From Massilia mucilaginosa (lineage in GTDB: Bacteria; Pseudomonadota; Gammaproteobacteria; Burkholderiales; Burkholderiaceae_D), in NCBI RefSeq assembly GCF_011682145.1, contig NZ_WHJH01000041.1:1-62978 (forward strand): a stretch of DNA of 62,978 nucleotides. The letters run 5' to 3'. The translations under genes were made by a program, and so were the position numbers. Shown in pieces: positions 1-7,552 of this stretch. The notes under the pieces are model-generated. The model was given only the letters and a program-made list of their open reading frames with translations, did no database searches and was not told the origin of the DNA. The first letter of the stretch is position 1. Every line of letters begins with the position of its first letter.

Positions 1-50
1 GCAGTGCAAAGGTGTTCGAGATACTCGTCCAGATCTGCCAAATTGTCCAT
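1..50 (-). CDS. Transposase-like N-terminus, runs off left edge
   Basis: Reading leftward from base 50, an open frame begins ATG and gives MDNLADLDEYLEHLCT before the window ends. A GGGGG tract lies five bases upstream of this ATG; in-frame ATGs also exist at 62 and 68. The start resembles what I remember of IS701/IS4-like DDE transposase N-termini, but 16 residues are too few for a firm family call. If right, the left edge of the window lies inside an insertion sequence whose end falls between about base 70 and the receptor gene at 141. Confidence 0.35.
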   Translation of the reverse strand, partial: MDNLADLDEYLEHLCT

Positions 51-140
51 CTTCACCCCCATCGTCATGGAAGGTTTCAGTATACACAAGGGCTAATAGT
101 TTACAATGCTTTTATGACACAGTAAGACTAAGGGCTCGTC

Positions 141-2420
141 ATGAAACCATTTTTTACCAGTGCCCCGGCGCTGGGGATCCTGCTCGCCTGTACCGCCAGC
201 GTGGCGCAGGCCACCCACACGCCCGACAAACTGCCGGTGGTCACCGTCAACGGCGGCCGTCCCAGTTCGCTCCCGACCCAGATTCCGACCACGATCGAAT
301 CGATCAGCGGCGCCCAGGTGGAACAGCGCATCAACGCCACCGACAGCGAAGACGCCCTCAAATACTTCCCCAGCCTGAATGTGCGCAAGCGCTATATCGG
401 CGACTACGACCACGCGGTGCTGGCCAGCCGCGCCTCCGGCACCGGCAACAGCGCGCGTTCGCTGGTGTACGCCGACGGCATTCTGCTCTCCAACCTGCTC
501 GGTAACGGCGCCACCTTCACCCCGCGCTGGGGCATGGTCTCGCCCGAGGAAATCGAGCGCGTCGATGTGCTCTATGGGCCATTCTCGGCGGCGTATCCGG
601 GCAATTCGGCTGGCGCCGTGGTCGACTTCCAGACCCGCATGCCGACCCGCCTGGAAGCGCATGTGAAGCTGTCCGCTTTCAGCCAGCGCTATCGCCAGTA
701 CGCTACCGACGACCGCTTCGGCGGAGGGCAGGGCAGCGCCTCGCTCGGCAACCGCCAGGGCGCGTGGTCGTGGTGGGTCGATGTGTCGCGCCTCGACAGC
801 CGAGGCCAGCCGATCGCGTTCGCCAACAAGCTGGTGTCAACGGGCGTGAACAGCGCCGCCGGCCTGCCGGTCAGCGGCGCCGTGCCGGACAAGAATTCGG
901 CCAACAAGGACTGGCTGATCATCGGCGCCAGCGGCCAGTCGCACACCGTGCAGGATCACGCCAAGATCAAGCTGGCCTACGACGTGACGCCGGTGCTGCG
1001 CGCCAGCTACACGCTGGGCTGGTGGGACAACGACGCCCATCGCGCCGCCGACACCTATCTGCGCGACGCCAACGGCGCGCAGGTAGTCCGTGGCGATGCC
1101 AATGGTTTCATCAACATGGGCGGCAAGCGCTATGAGCTCAAGGCCTCGGACCTGGCGCCGAGCATCGGCAAACTGGAACACCTGATGCACGGCTTCTCGC
1201 TCAAGCAGCACAGCAAGGGTGTGTGGGACTGGGAAGTCGCGGCCAGCAAATACGACTACGCCAGGGACCTGGTGCGCACACCGGTGGTGCCGGTGGCCGG
1301 CATCGGCCAGACGGGGCGCGGCAACGTGACGGACATGGGCGGCAGCGGCTGGACCACGCTGGCGCTCAAGGGCATCTGGCGCCCGATTGCGGCCCACATC
1401 GTCGACATGGGCGTGCAGAGCGACACTGCTGCCCTGCGCACGCGCGTGTTTTCAAGCAGCGACTGGATCGGCGCGGGCGATGGCGCCACCGTGTCCACGT
1501 TCAACGGCAACACGCGCCTGCGCAGCCTGTACGCGCAGGACACCTGGCGCTTTGCGCCGCAGTGGAAGACCACCCTCGGCATGCGCCTCGAGCGCTGGAG
1601 CGCGTACGGCGGCGAAGTATCGAACGCCGCCTCGGTGGCGCCGCTGCCGTTCGGCGAGCGCGGCGAAACGAGCTGGTCGCCGAAAGCGGCGCTGGCGTGG
1701 CAGGCCACGGACAAATGGGCGTTGAAGGCATCGGCCGGGCGCGCGGTACGCAACCCGACCGCGGCGGAACTGTTCCAGGGTTCGATCGTGGACCAGCAGA
1801 TCGTCAACCGCGACCCGAACCTGCGCGCCGAACGCTCCTGGACGGGCGAACTGACGGCCGAACGGATGACAAGCGACACCTCGCTGCGCGCCACCCTGTT
1901 CCACGAAACCACGCGCGACGCCCTGTACTCGCAACCGCTGACCAACCTGGTGAACACGGTGCAGAACGTCGACAAGATCCGCACCAACGGCGTGGAAATG
2001 GCATGGCAGGGCGACGATGTGATGGTGCATGGCCTGACCATCAACAGCAGCCTGACCTACGCCGATTCGAGCATCGCGCAGAACCGCGGCTTTGCGGCCA
2101 GCGTCGGCAAACGCCAGCCGCGCGTGCCGCAATGGCGCGCCAACCTGCTCACGACGTACCATCTGGGCCAGGACTGGGCCGGCAGCGTGGGGGTGCGCTA
2201 CAGCGGCAAGCAATACGGCACCCTGGATAACACCGATCCGAACGGCGCCACCTACATGGGGGTATCAAGCTATCTGGTGGCCGACCTGCGCGTGCGCTAC
2301 AAGATCAACAAGCAGTGGAGCGCGGCGCTCGGGATCGACAACGTGAACAATGCGCGCTACTGGGCCTTCCACCCGTACACCCAGCGCACCGCCGTGGCGG
2401 AACTGCGCTTCGACCTGTGA
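141..2420 (+). CDS. TonB-dependent outer-membrane receptor
   Basis: A 759-residue outer-membrane receptor. Residues 1 to about 24 are a signal peptide (hydrophobic LGILLACTASVAQA). A plug domain follows, with a TonB-box-like LPVVTVNG near residue 32 and the plug motifs EEIERVDVLYGP and NSAGAVVDF around residues 135-160. The remainder is a beta-barrel of alternating aromatic strands ending in the terminal phenylalanine-type strand ELRFDL. The start has an AAGGG Shine-Dalgarno six bases upstream. It probably takes up a metal chelate, haem-like compound or other ligand by TonB-driven transport. The siderophore locus about 6 kb away contains no receptor of its own, so this gene is the nearest candidate, but I see no Fur-box-like sequence upstream (bases 60-140) and intervening genes run the other way. 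Substrate unknown. Confidence 0.9.
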   Translation: MKPFFTSAPALGILLACTASVAQATHTPDKLPVVTVNGGRPSSLPTQIPTTIESISGAQVEQRINATDSEDALKYFPSLNVRKRYIGDYDHAVLASRASGTGNSARSLVYADGILLSNLLGNGATFTPRWGMVSPEEIERVDVLYGPFSAAYPGNSAGAVVDFQTRMPTRLEAHVKLSAFSQRYRQYATDDRFGGGQGSASLGNRQGAWSWWVDVSRLDSRGQPIAFANKLVSTGVNSAAGLPVSGAVPDKNSANKDWLIIGASGQSHTVQDHAKIKLAYDVTPVLRASYTLGWWDNDAHRAADTYLRDANGAQVVRGDANGFINMGGKRYELKASDLAPSIGKLEHLMHGFSLKQHSKGVWDWEVAASKYDYARDLVRTPVVPVAGIGQTGRGNVTDMGGSGWTTLALKGIWRPIAAHIVDMGVQSDTAALRTRVFSSSDWIGAGDGATVSTFNGNTRLRSLYAQDTWRFAPQWKTTLGMRLERWSAYGGEVSNAASVAPLPFGERGETSWSPKAALAWQATDKWALKASAGRAVRNPTAAELFQGSIVDQQIVNRDPNLRAERSWTGELTAERMTSDTSLRATLFHETTRDALYSQPLTNLVNTVQNVDKIRTNGVEMAWQGDDVMVHGLTINSSLTYADSSIAQNRGFAASVGKRQPRVPQWRANLLTTYHLGQDWAGSVGVRYSGKQYGTLDNTDPNGATYMGVSSYLVADLRVRYKINKQWSAALGIDNVNNARYWAFHPYTQRTAVAELRFDL

Positions 2421-2424
2421 GCGC

Positions 2425-3198
2425 TCAGCGCGGCGCGTCGCCCAGGCGGCGCGTGTTGCCGGAGCCGGCGATCGACTTGCTCACCGTCGGGTCGCCGTAG
2501 TAGTTCACGTTGCCCGAACCGGCAATCGACGCATGGAGTCTGGTGCTGGCCCACACGGTCGCCTCGCCGGAACCGGCCACGCTGAGGTTGGCGTCACGCG
2601 CCTTGACCTTGCCCAGGTCGACGTCGCCCGAGCCGCCGATCGAGATTGATGCCTTGTTCAGCGACCCGGCGCTGCCCGACAGGCTGCCGCTGCCGCCAAC
2701 GGCGATGACGGCGTTGTCGGCCTCGATGTTCTTGATGAAGACGCTGCCCGATCCGCCGACGTTGATGCTGACCTTGTCGCCGCGCACGGCGTCCGCACTG
2801 ATGCTGCCCGCGCCGCCCATCGACAGGTGGTCGATACTTTTGGCCTGCACCACGATCTTCATGTTGCGGGTCATGAGGTGCAGGTTGCGTTTGTTGGGGC
2901 GTACTTTGAGCGTGCCGTCTTCGATCACGGTGTCGATCAGCGGCATCAGGTTGCCGTCGGTTTCGATGGTGATGCTTTCGGTGTCGCCGATGCGCACTTC
3001 CAGCTTGGCCGGAAGGCTCAGCGCCACGCCGTTAAAGCGGCCCAGCGCGCGTGTTTCGCGTTTCAGGATGTTGCTGCCCTCGACGCGCTCGCCGCTGAAC
3101 CAGTCGCCGGCCGCCTGCGTGGCGGGCAGCGCGCACGCGAGGGCGGCCGCCAGGACGAGGTAGCGCAGTGGGAAACGGGGTGTTTTTGCTCGGGTCAT
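2425..3198 (-). CDS. Secreted DUF2807 (GIN-domain) protein
   Basis: A 257-residue exported protein starting at MTRAKTPRFPLRYLVL, with a signal peptide cleaved near LPATQAAG and a good AGAGGAAG ribosome site. The body is the DUF2807/putative auto-transporter adhesin head GIN domain: glycine-serine-rich turns (VGGSGSVFI, VGGSGSLSG, IGGSGDVDLG, VAGSGEATVW, IAGSGNVNYYGDP) recur about every 20 residues, as expected of a right-handed parallel beta-helix. Family members are periplasmic or surface proteins of largely unknown role. The open frame extends to 4035, but that extension is antisense to nothing expressed and overlaps the next hydrolase gene, so the internal start with signal peptide is preferred. 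It ends four bases from the receptor stop, so the two genes converge. Confidence 0.85.
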   Translation of the reverse strand: MTRAKTPRFPLRYLVLAAALACALPATQAAGDWFSGERVEGSNILKRETRALGRFNGVALSLPAKLEVRIGDTESITIETDGNLMPLIDTVIEDGTLKVRPNKRNLHLMTRNMKIVVQAKSIDHLSMGGAGSISADAVRGDKVSINVGGSGSVFIKNIEADNAVIAVGGSGSLSGSAGSLNKASISIGGSGDVDLGKVKARDANLSVAGSGEATVWASTRLHASIAGSGNVNYYGDPTVSKSIAGSGNTRRLGDAPR

Positions 3199-3314
3199 GG
3201 CGGCTTCCTCTGGATAGGTGGATGGACGGGCTCCTGACCAGCATACTAGGCAAGCGTTGATCGCGCCGCGCGCCGTTTGCGACAGACTGCAGCGCGCGCC
3301 GGACAGGCCGCAAT

Positions 3315-4205
3315 CTAGCGCGACGAAGCGGCCGGGCGAATCCGTCCGTGCTGTTCCAGCCAGCCGAGCGCCCCTTCCCACAAGGGTTGACAGTGGGCCT
3401 TGAAATAGCCCATGTGGCCGATCGGCCCCAAGCCGGCCTGGCGCGGGTCGATGTCGGTCGACTGCCAGGCGGCGTTGCGGTAAGCCGACATGAAGGCGTT
3501 GCGCGAGGGCGGGCGCGCCCACAGGTCGTCGAGCGCGTTGCAGGCCATGATCGGGCTGCGCACGCTCTCGTAGGACGCGGCGATGTGGGTCATGTGCGGG
3601 TCCTGGAAAAAATAGCGCGGAAAGGTGCACCAGCGCTTCCACTGGCGGTACACATCGATCGGCAGGTCTTCCCCCATCCCCAGCCAGTTCCAGGCCAGGT
3701 AGCCCTTGATGCGGACGATGACCGGGCCGACCACGCGCCACATGAGCAGCACCCGCAGGCGCTCGGCCGGCGGCATCCAGCCGTGCCAGCCGGCGCCGGT
3801 GGCGAAGGTGTACAGGCCGTCGACCTTGTCGTGGTTGGGCAAGAGGCCGAAGGCGTGGCCGCCGTAGGAGTGGCCGACCATATACAAGGGCAGTCCGGGC
3901 ACGCTCATGGCGTCGACGGCGGCGGCCAGGTCCTGGCGGCCCCAGTCCAGGTAATCCATGCGAAAGCCCTTGAGCGAGGCTGGCCTGGACAGGCCGATGC
4001 CGCGATAATCGAGCGTCATCACGGTGTAGCCGCAACTGCTGGCGTATTTGGCGAAGCGCCGGTAAAAGCCCTGCGGCACACCGGTGGCGCCGGCCACCAC
4101 CAGATGCCCGCGCGTGGCCCCGGTGGCGGGGTAGCGCAGCGCCGCGATCGGGTAGCCGTCGGCGGTGGTCAGGGTCAGGGATTCGGCATCGACTGGCTTA
4201 CTCAT
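3315..4205 (-). CDS. Alpha/beta-fold hydrolase
   Basis: A 296-residue soluble alpha/beta hydrolase without a signal peptide. The nucleophile elbow is GHSYGGH at about residue 110, preceded by an oxyanion-region VVAGATGVPQGFY and the strand TVMTLDYRGIGLS; a late GHMGYFK supplies the likely catalytic histidine. The start overlaps the end of the upstream TetR gene by 8 bases and has AGGAGCCCGATC before its ATG, indicating translational coupling. Paired with a TetR regulator that has a reactive-compound/drug-type operator, it may detoxify or hydrolyse the regulator's ligand; the substrate cannot be read from the sequence. Confidence 0.85.
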   Translation of the reverse strand: MSKPVDAESLTLTTADGYPIAALRYPATGATRGHLVVAGATGVPQGFYRRFAKYASSCGYTVMTLDYRGIGLSRPASLKGFRMDYLDWGRQDLAAAVDAMSVPGLPLYMVGHSYGGHAFGLLPNHDKVDGLYTFATGAGWHGWMPPAERLRVLLMWRVVGPVIVRIKGYLAWNWLGMGEDLPIDVYRQWKRWCTFPRYFFQDPHMTHIAASYESVRSPIMACNALDDLWARPPSRNAFMSAYRNAAWQSTDIDPRQAGLGPIGHMGYFKAHCQPLWEGALGWLEQHGRIRPAASSR

Positions 4206-4791
4206 GATCGGGCTCCTTGGGGCGCTGCAGTTTCAGATAGGTGAGCAGGGCGGCGCTGACCAGCGCCATCGGTTCCGGCGTGCCGGCCACGCGCGCCTGC
4301 AGCAGACCGCCTTCGTAGGCGGCCAGCAGCAAGGCGGCGGTGGCGTGGGCGCCGGCGGCGTCGTAGCCGGCCTGGGTCAGGCTGTTGGCGATGCGTTCGC
4401 GCAGCGCGGCGAAGCCCTTGGCCAGCGCTGCGCGGATGGCGACATCGTCGGCGGTGGTTTCGAGGGCGATGGTGGCCAGCGGGCAGCCGCGTTCGTAGTG
4501 GCTGGCGTCGAGCCGCTTCTGGGCGCCGTTAATCCAGATCATCAGCGCGGCGCCCGGATCGCCGCTCGCGGCCATGCTCGCTTCCATGCTGTCGCACAGG
4601 CGCGCGATGGTCGCTTCGATGGCGGCCACCGCCAGTTCAGTCTTGCCGCCCGGGAAATGATGGTAGAGCACGCCTTTGGGCGCGTCGGCGGCGGCCAGCA
4701 GTTCGGTCAGGCCGCTGCCGTGCAGGCCACGGCGTTGCAGGGCGTCGATCATGGCGCCGATCAGGCGCTGTTTGGCATCGCTTGGTTTCAT
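4198..4791 (-). CDS. TetR-family transcriptional repressor (LmrA/YxaF/NemR-like)
   Basis: A 197-residue repressor. The N-terminal helix-turn-helix reads GLTELLAAADAPKGVLYHHF at about residues 27-46, the PKG-x-[LF]YHHF signature of the TetR branch that includes LmrA/YxaF and NemR. The C-terminal ligand domain carries ERGCPLATIALE, a recurrent motif of that branch, with one cysteine. I chose the start MKPSDAKQR at 4791 because AGGA lies 8 bases upstream and homology begins here; a second ATG at 4800 would place the operator on top of the ribosome site. It heads an operon with the downstream hydrolase and probably represses itself through the palindrome at 4805-4820. Confidence 0.88.
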   Translation of the reverse strand: MKPSDAKQRLIGAMIDALQRRGLHGSGLTELLAAADAPKGVLYHHFPGGKTELAVAAIEATIARLCDSMEASMAASGDPGAALMIWINGAQKRLDASHYERGCPLATIALETTADDVAIRAALAKGFAALRERIANSLTQAGYDAAGAHATAALLLAAYEGGLLQARVAGTPEPMALVSAALLTYLKLQRPKEPDHE

Positions 4792-4804
4792 GCAATTCAT
4801 CCTA

Positions 4805-4820
4805 TAGACTGATCGGTCTA
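4805..4820. promoter_or_regulatory. Putative TetR operator
   Basis: The sequence TAGACTGATCGGTCTA is an inverted repeat (TAGAC-N6-GTCTA) lying just upstream of the TetR-hydrolase operon and before the plus-strand gene at 4862. It closely matches the TAGAC...GTCTA operators known for NemR and LmrA/YxaF-type repressors, agreeing with the family assigned to the neighbouring regulator. Autoregulation is inferred. Confidence 0.7.
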
Positions 4821-4861
4821 GGCGCAAGAAAAATCTTTGCGGGGTAGAGGAGGGGCTCTAA

Positions 4862-5554
4862 ATGGGGCGGCAGGCGGTATCATTCGGTATTGCAATGCAT
4901 TTTCACTGGAACCACATGCTGATCATCACCATCAAACAGGGCAAGGAAAAGAGCCTGCTCGCCGGCGAGCCCTGGATTTACGCGTCCGCGATCGACAAAG
5001 TCGACGGCAAGCCGAACGAAAAAATGAAGGCGGGCGGCACGGCCATTGTGCAGTCGTCGTCGACCAAATTCCTGGCGCGCGCGGCCTACAATTCGAAGTC
5101 GCAGATCCGCGCGCGCGTGTGGACCTTCGACGAAGGCGAGCCGGTCGACCATGCGCTGATCAAGCGGCGTGTAAAAGCGGCGCTGGCGAAAAGCGCGGCG
5201 GCGGCGAAAAAGGCGCGTCCGGACCAGGTGGTCAAGCTGGTCAATGCCGAGGCGGATAGTTTGCCGGGTTTGCTGGTCGAGCAGTATGGCGGCAAAGACG
5301 GTTATCTGATCTGCGAATTCCAGGCCGCCGGCGTCGATGCGTGGAAGGTGCCGATCGTGCAGACCCTGATCGCGGAGACCGGCTGCCGCAATGTGTACGA
5401 GCGCGCCGATGAACTGGTGCGCAAGGGCGAAGGATTGCCGTTCGTCGAAGGCGCGCTGGCGGGCGACGAGCCGCCCGATGAAGTGCCGGTGACGGAGAAT
5501 GGCGTGAAGTATGCGCTGGATCTGAAGACGGGCGAACGCTACAAGTTCCGCTGA
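4862..5554 (+). pseudogene. rlmI: Truncated RlmI-type 23S rRNA methyltransferase
   Basis: The 230-residue product matches the N-terminal half of RlmI/YccW (23S rRNA m5C1962 methyltransferase, normally about 390-400 residues). It shows the PUA-like start IKQGKEKSLLAGEPWIYASAID, the SQIRARVWTFDEGEP segment, DSLPGLLVEQYGG and NVYERADELVRKGEGL. The frame stops within VKYALDLKTGERYKFR, just before the G-x-KTGYFLDQR entry to the Rossmann domain, so the whole SAM-binding and catalytic region (about 170 residues) is missing and does not appear in another frame downstream. A GAGGAGGGG site sits before the ATG at 4862, although homologues begin near the internal ATG at 4916. I treat it as a non-catalytic remnant unless the stump keeps an RNA-binding role. 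Confidence 0.8.
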
Positions 5555-5695
5555 TACTCCGACACATGGTCGGCAAGAGCGCAGGCCATGCGTCGAATCA
5601 AAAAGTGATCGACGGTATTGCCGAATTCGAGTGGCATTGTACGTCTATCTCTGCGCAGAACGATGCGCCCGGCGTCTCTCATCGGAAAGGATAAT

Positions 5696-6067
5696 ATGGC
5701 TGACACAATGAAGGCATTCTGGCAGGACCTGCATGAAATTGTTGATGAATCGGAAGCGCGCGCATTGACACTCAATGAAGCGCTCGATACATGGGCGGAT
5801 GGCAGGGCAGTTGAAGGCAACTTTTTTGGCTTGATTGACGAGCAGGACCGCACCATCCAGTTCTGCTTTGTCGACGGCATACCAGACCATGTAGAGGATG
5901 CGCGACATTTGCGCATTGTGCACGCCGACTTTCCGGTACCTGATCGCGCGGGCTCGTTTACTGCGCTAATAACGATAGGGGAAGCGTCGGCGTGGATCGA
6001 AAAGGCTTTCAAGGTTGGCGCGAACCCTGACAGCTACGAGGGTCTCGGATTTTCATCCTGGCAATAA
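5696..6067 (+). CDS. Hypothetical protein
   Basis: A 123-residue acidic soluble protein beginning MADTMKAFWQDLHEIV, with GGAAAGGA as its ribosome site. It is not recognised. It has no signal peptide or membrane segment; the middle reads GNFFGLIDEQDRTIQFCFVDGIPDHVEDARHL, suggesting a compact alpha/beta fold, and the end reads YEGLGFSSWQ. Such proteins often sit in polymorphic-toxin immunity neighbourhoods, but no toxin is seen here, so no function is assigned. Codon use is less GC-biased than its neighbours, which suits acquired DNA. A degraded copy of its C-terminal part lies at about 6602-6665. Confidence 0.6.
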   Translation: MADTMKAFWQDLHEIVDESEARALTLNEALDTWADGRAVEGNFFGLIDEQDRTIQFCFVDGIPDHVEDARHLRIVHADFPVPDRAGSFTALITIGEASAWIEKAFKVGANPDSYEGLGFSSWQ

Positions 6068-6339
6068 GTGCTTACATGCCCTGTGCTGCGAACAGGAGCC
6101 CTTCGTTGCAAATACGGAGGCTGATCCTGGTTGCCCTGAATTAGGAAAACATGCTGGCTTAAACATTGAAGGGGATTTTTTGATCCCGTGCAGCTCTGCC
6201 AGAACATGCCGCACGATAGTGCAGGCAGTGCAGATGGACGTGCCGGACGAAATGACAGCGCGGCCATCAACCCGCAGTCATCGGCGTAACGATTCCCACT
6301 GCGGTGCGCACCACCCATTACTCCCTTTTAGGTCCGGTT

Positions 6340-6582
6340 ATGTTGTCTGAACTTGTAGCGCTGTACTGTAGTGAGCCGTGCAGAAACAAGGAGGTAGTCC
6401 GGTCATTCGGTATCTGCCCTGAATGCAATAGCGGTTGGGATGGACGTACCCGCGAGCATTACCGAAATAATGCGTGGAAAATATGTGTCAGTTGTTCCGC
6501 GACCCAATGCCGATGCATCGTCTGCGGCGCAAAAACAGACGATCTTCTCCCGGATTCTGCTTCAGCGCACTTCCCGACTTAG
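6340..6582 (+). CDS. Small cysteine-rich (zinc-ribbon-like) hypothetical protein
   Basis: An 80-residue frame starting MLSELVALYCSEPC. Cysteines occur as YCSEPC, CPEC, CVSC and CRCIVCG, a spacing compatible with one or two structural zinc sites. The family is not recognised. Its TAG stop (6580-6582) falls at the first bases of the exact core of the entA-end repeat (the wider repeat begins at 6569), so the protein may have been cut short when that repeat was formed. Coding status is uncertain because base composition is mixed and the ribosome site weak. Confidence 0.35.
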   Translation: MLSELVALYCSEPCRNKEVVRSFGICPECNSGWDGRTREHYRNNAWKICVSCSATQCRCIVCGAKTDDLLPDSASAHFPT

Positions 6583-6601
6583 CCCCGCCATCGATCCTCA
6601 A
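6569..6601. repeat. Direct repeat of entA 3' end, copy 1
   Basis: This 33-base stretch matches 8524-8556 at all but four adjacent positions; the last 22 bases (6580-6601) are identical to 8535-8556. On the minus strand both encode the last residues of an SDR, LRIDGGA. Copy 1 lies beyond the end of the SDR gene at 6663-7415 and copy 2 is the true end of entA, so the two copies flank the SDR-LysR pair. Confidence 0.75.
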
Positions 6602-6665
6602 TATAGAGGACGCGCATCGTGCACGCCGACGCTCCTGTGCCCGATCGGGGAAGCATCGGCCTTTA
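6602..6665 (+). pseudogene. Degraded fragment of the hypothetical gene at 5696-6067
   Basis: In one frame this segment reads RIVHADAPVPDRGSIGL then stop, against RIVHADFPVPDRAGSF in the protein encoded at 5696-6067, and the preceding DNA (tagaggacgcgc) also matches. It is a short, decayed duplication of that gene's central part, ending at the stop of the converging SDR gene. The gap 6068-6662 otherwise holds only the small cysteine-rich frame and no recognisable gene. Confidence 0.55.
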
Positions 6666-7415
6666 GCCGTTGAGCATTCGGCCGCCATCGACCACGATTT
6701 CGGAACCCAATGTCCATGTGGACTCGTCCGACGCAAAGTACAACACCGCCTTGGCCACTTCTTCCGGCGTGCCGAAACGGCCGAACGGAATGCTCGCGGT
6801 GATTTCCTTGTTGAGCTGATCGCGGTAGGCGGCAGGGATGCCGAGTTTATCGTACAGCGGGGTGTCCACCGGGCCAGGGCTGACCGCGTTGAATCGAATG
6901 CCGCGCCCCAGCAATTCGCTCGACAGTGTCTTGGACAGATTCAGGAAGGCTGCCTTGGTCGCGGCGTAGACCGACGAGCGCGCCATGCCCACGTGTGCGT
7001 TGACGGAGGTGTTCAACACCACCGAAGCAGGATTGGCAAACACCGGCAACAGCGACTGGATCAGGAAATACGGCCCCTTGACGTTGATATCGAATGAGCG
7101 GTCGAACAGCTCTTCCGTCCATTCTTCGATCGGCATCCAGACCGACACGCCAGCGTTGAGGAAGGCGACGTCGAGCTGGCCGTAATGATCCTTGACCGCT
7201 TGCGCCAGTTCTTGCTGTGCCGCCACGCTGGCAGAGTCGGCACGTAACACCAGCACGTCGGACCCCAGCTCGGATTGTGCTTTTTCGATGGAATCGGGGT
7301 TGACGCCGGTAACGACAACGCGCGCGCCTTCTGCCAGGAATTGCTTGGCTGTTTCAAGACCGATACCGCTGGTACCGCCAGTAATCAGGGTACGTTTTCC
7401 TTGTAAGCGAGACAT
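6663..7415 (-). CDS. SDR-family NAD(P)-dependent oxidoreductase
   Basis: A 250-residue classical short-chain dehydrogenase. The cofactor motif TGGTSGIG is at residues 12-19, NAG (FLNAGVSVW) near 86, the catalytic serine in LNTSVNAH, and the YAATK active site (Y-x3-K) near residue 150, with the C-terminal IVVDGG. NADP preference is possible but not decided. I start at MSRLQGKRT because AAAGGA lies about 7 bases upstream, rather than at the MSM start six bases earlier. It is transcribed divergently from the LysR gene at 7553, which probably controls it. Substrate unknown; such pairs often handle quinones or small aldehydes. Confidence 0.9.
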   Translation of the reverse strand: MSRLQGKRTLITGGTSGIGLETAKQFLAEGARVVVTGVNPDSIEKAQSELGSDVLVLRADSASVAAQQELAQAVKDHYGQLDVAFLNAGVSVWMPIEEWTEELFDRSFDINVKGPYFLIQSLLPVFANPASVVLNTSVNAHVGMARSSVYAATKAAFLNLSKTLSSELLGRGIRFNAVSPGPVDTPLYDKLGIPAAYRDQLNKEITASIPFGRFGTPEEVAKAVLYFASDESTWTLGSEIVVDGGRMLNG

Positions 7416-7525
7416 TGACATCCTTTGTTTGGTTCGTTGACATGGACGCAAGCGCCTCCGCTGCATCTCGACCGTCAGGATGGACCTCTTTACAGGAATC
7501 GATAAGTGGCTGTATTTGTATATAA

Positions 7526-7546
7526 TTCATGCTTTCAGTGCATGAA
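7526..7546. promoter_or_regulatory. Palindrome, putative LysR operator
   Basis: A perfect inverted repeat TTCATGC-N7-GCATGAA lies in the SDR/LysR divergent interval, its right end six bases before the LysR ATG. Its position and symmetry suit an autoregulatory site for the adjacent LysR protein; binding is inferred. Confidence 0.5.
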
Positions 7547-7552
7547 TGAACG

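Noticed and set aside
141-2420. The first TonB receptor as the certain siderophore receptor
   Set aside because: It is 6 kb away in another transcription unit and has no Fur-like site, so it stays only a candidate.
2425-4035. The extended 536-codon version of the DUF2807 gene
   Set aside because: The extra N-terminus overlaps the hydrolase gene in another frame and is Arg/Pro-rich; the internal start has a signal peptide and ribosome site.
5539-6012. Minus-strand frame with a MPLEFGNTVDHFLIRRM segment, considered as a transposase remnant
   Set aside because: No motif could be tied to a known transposase and it overlaps the plus-strand hypothetical gene.
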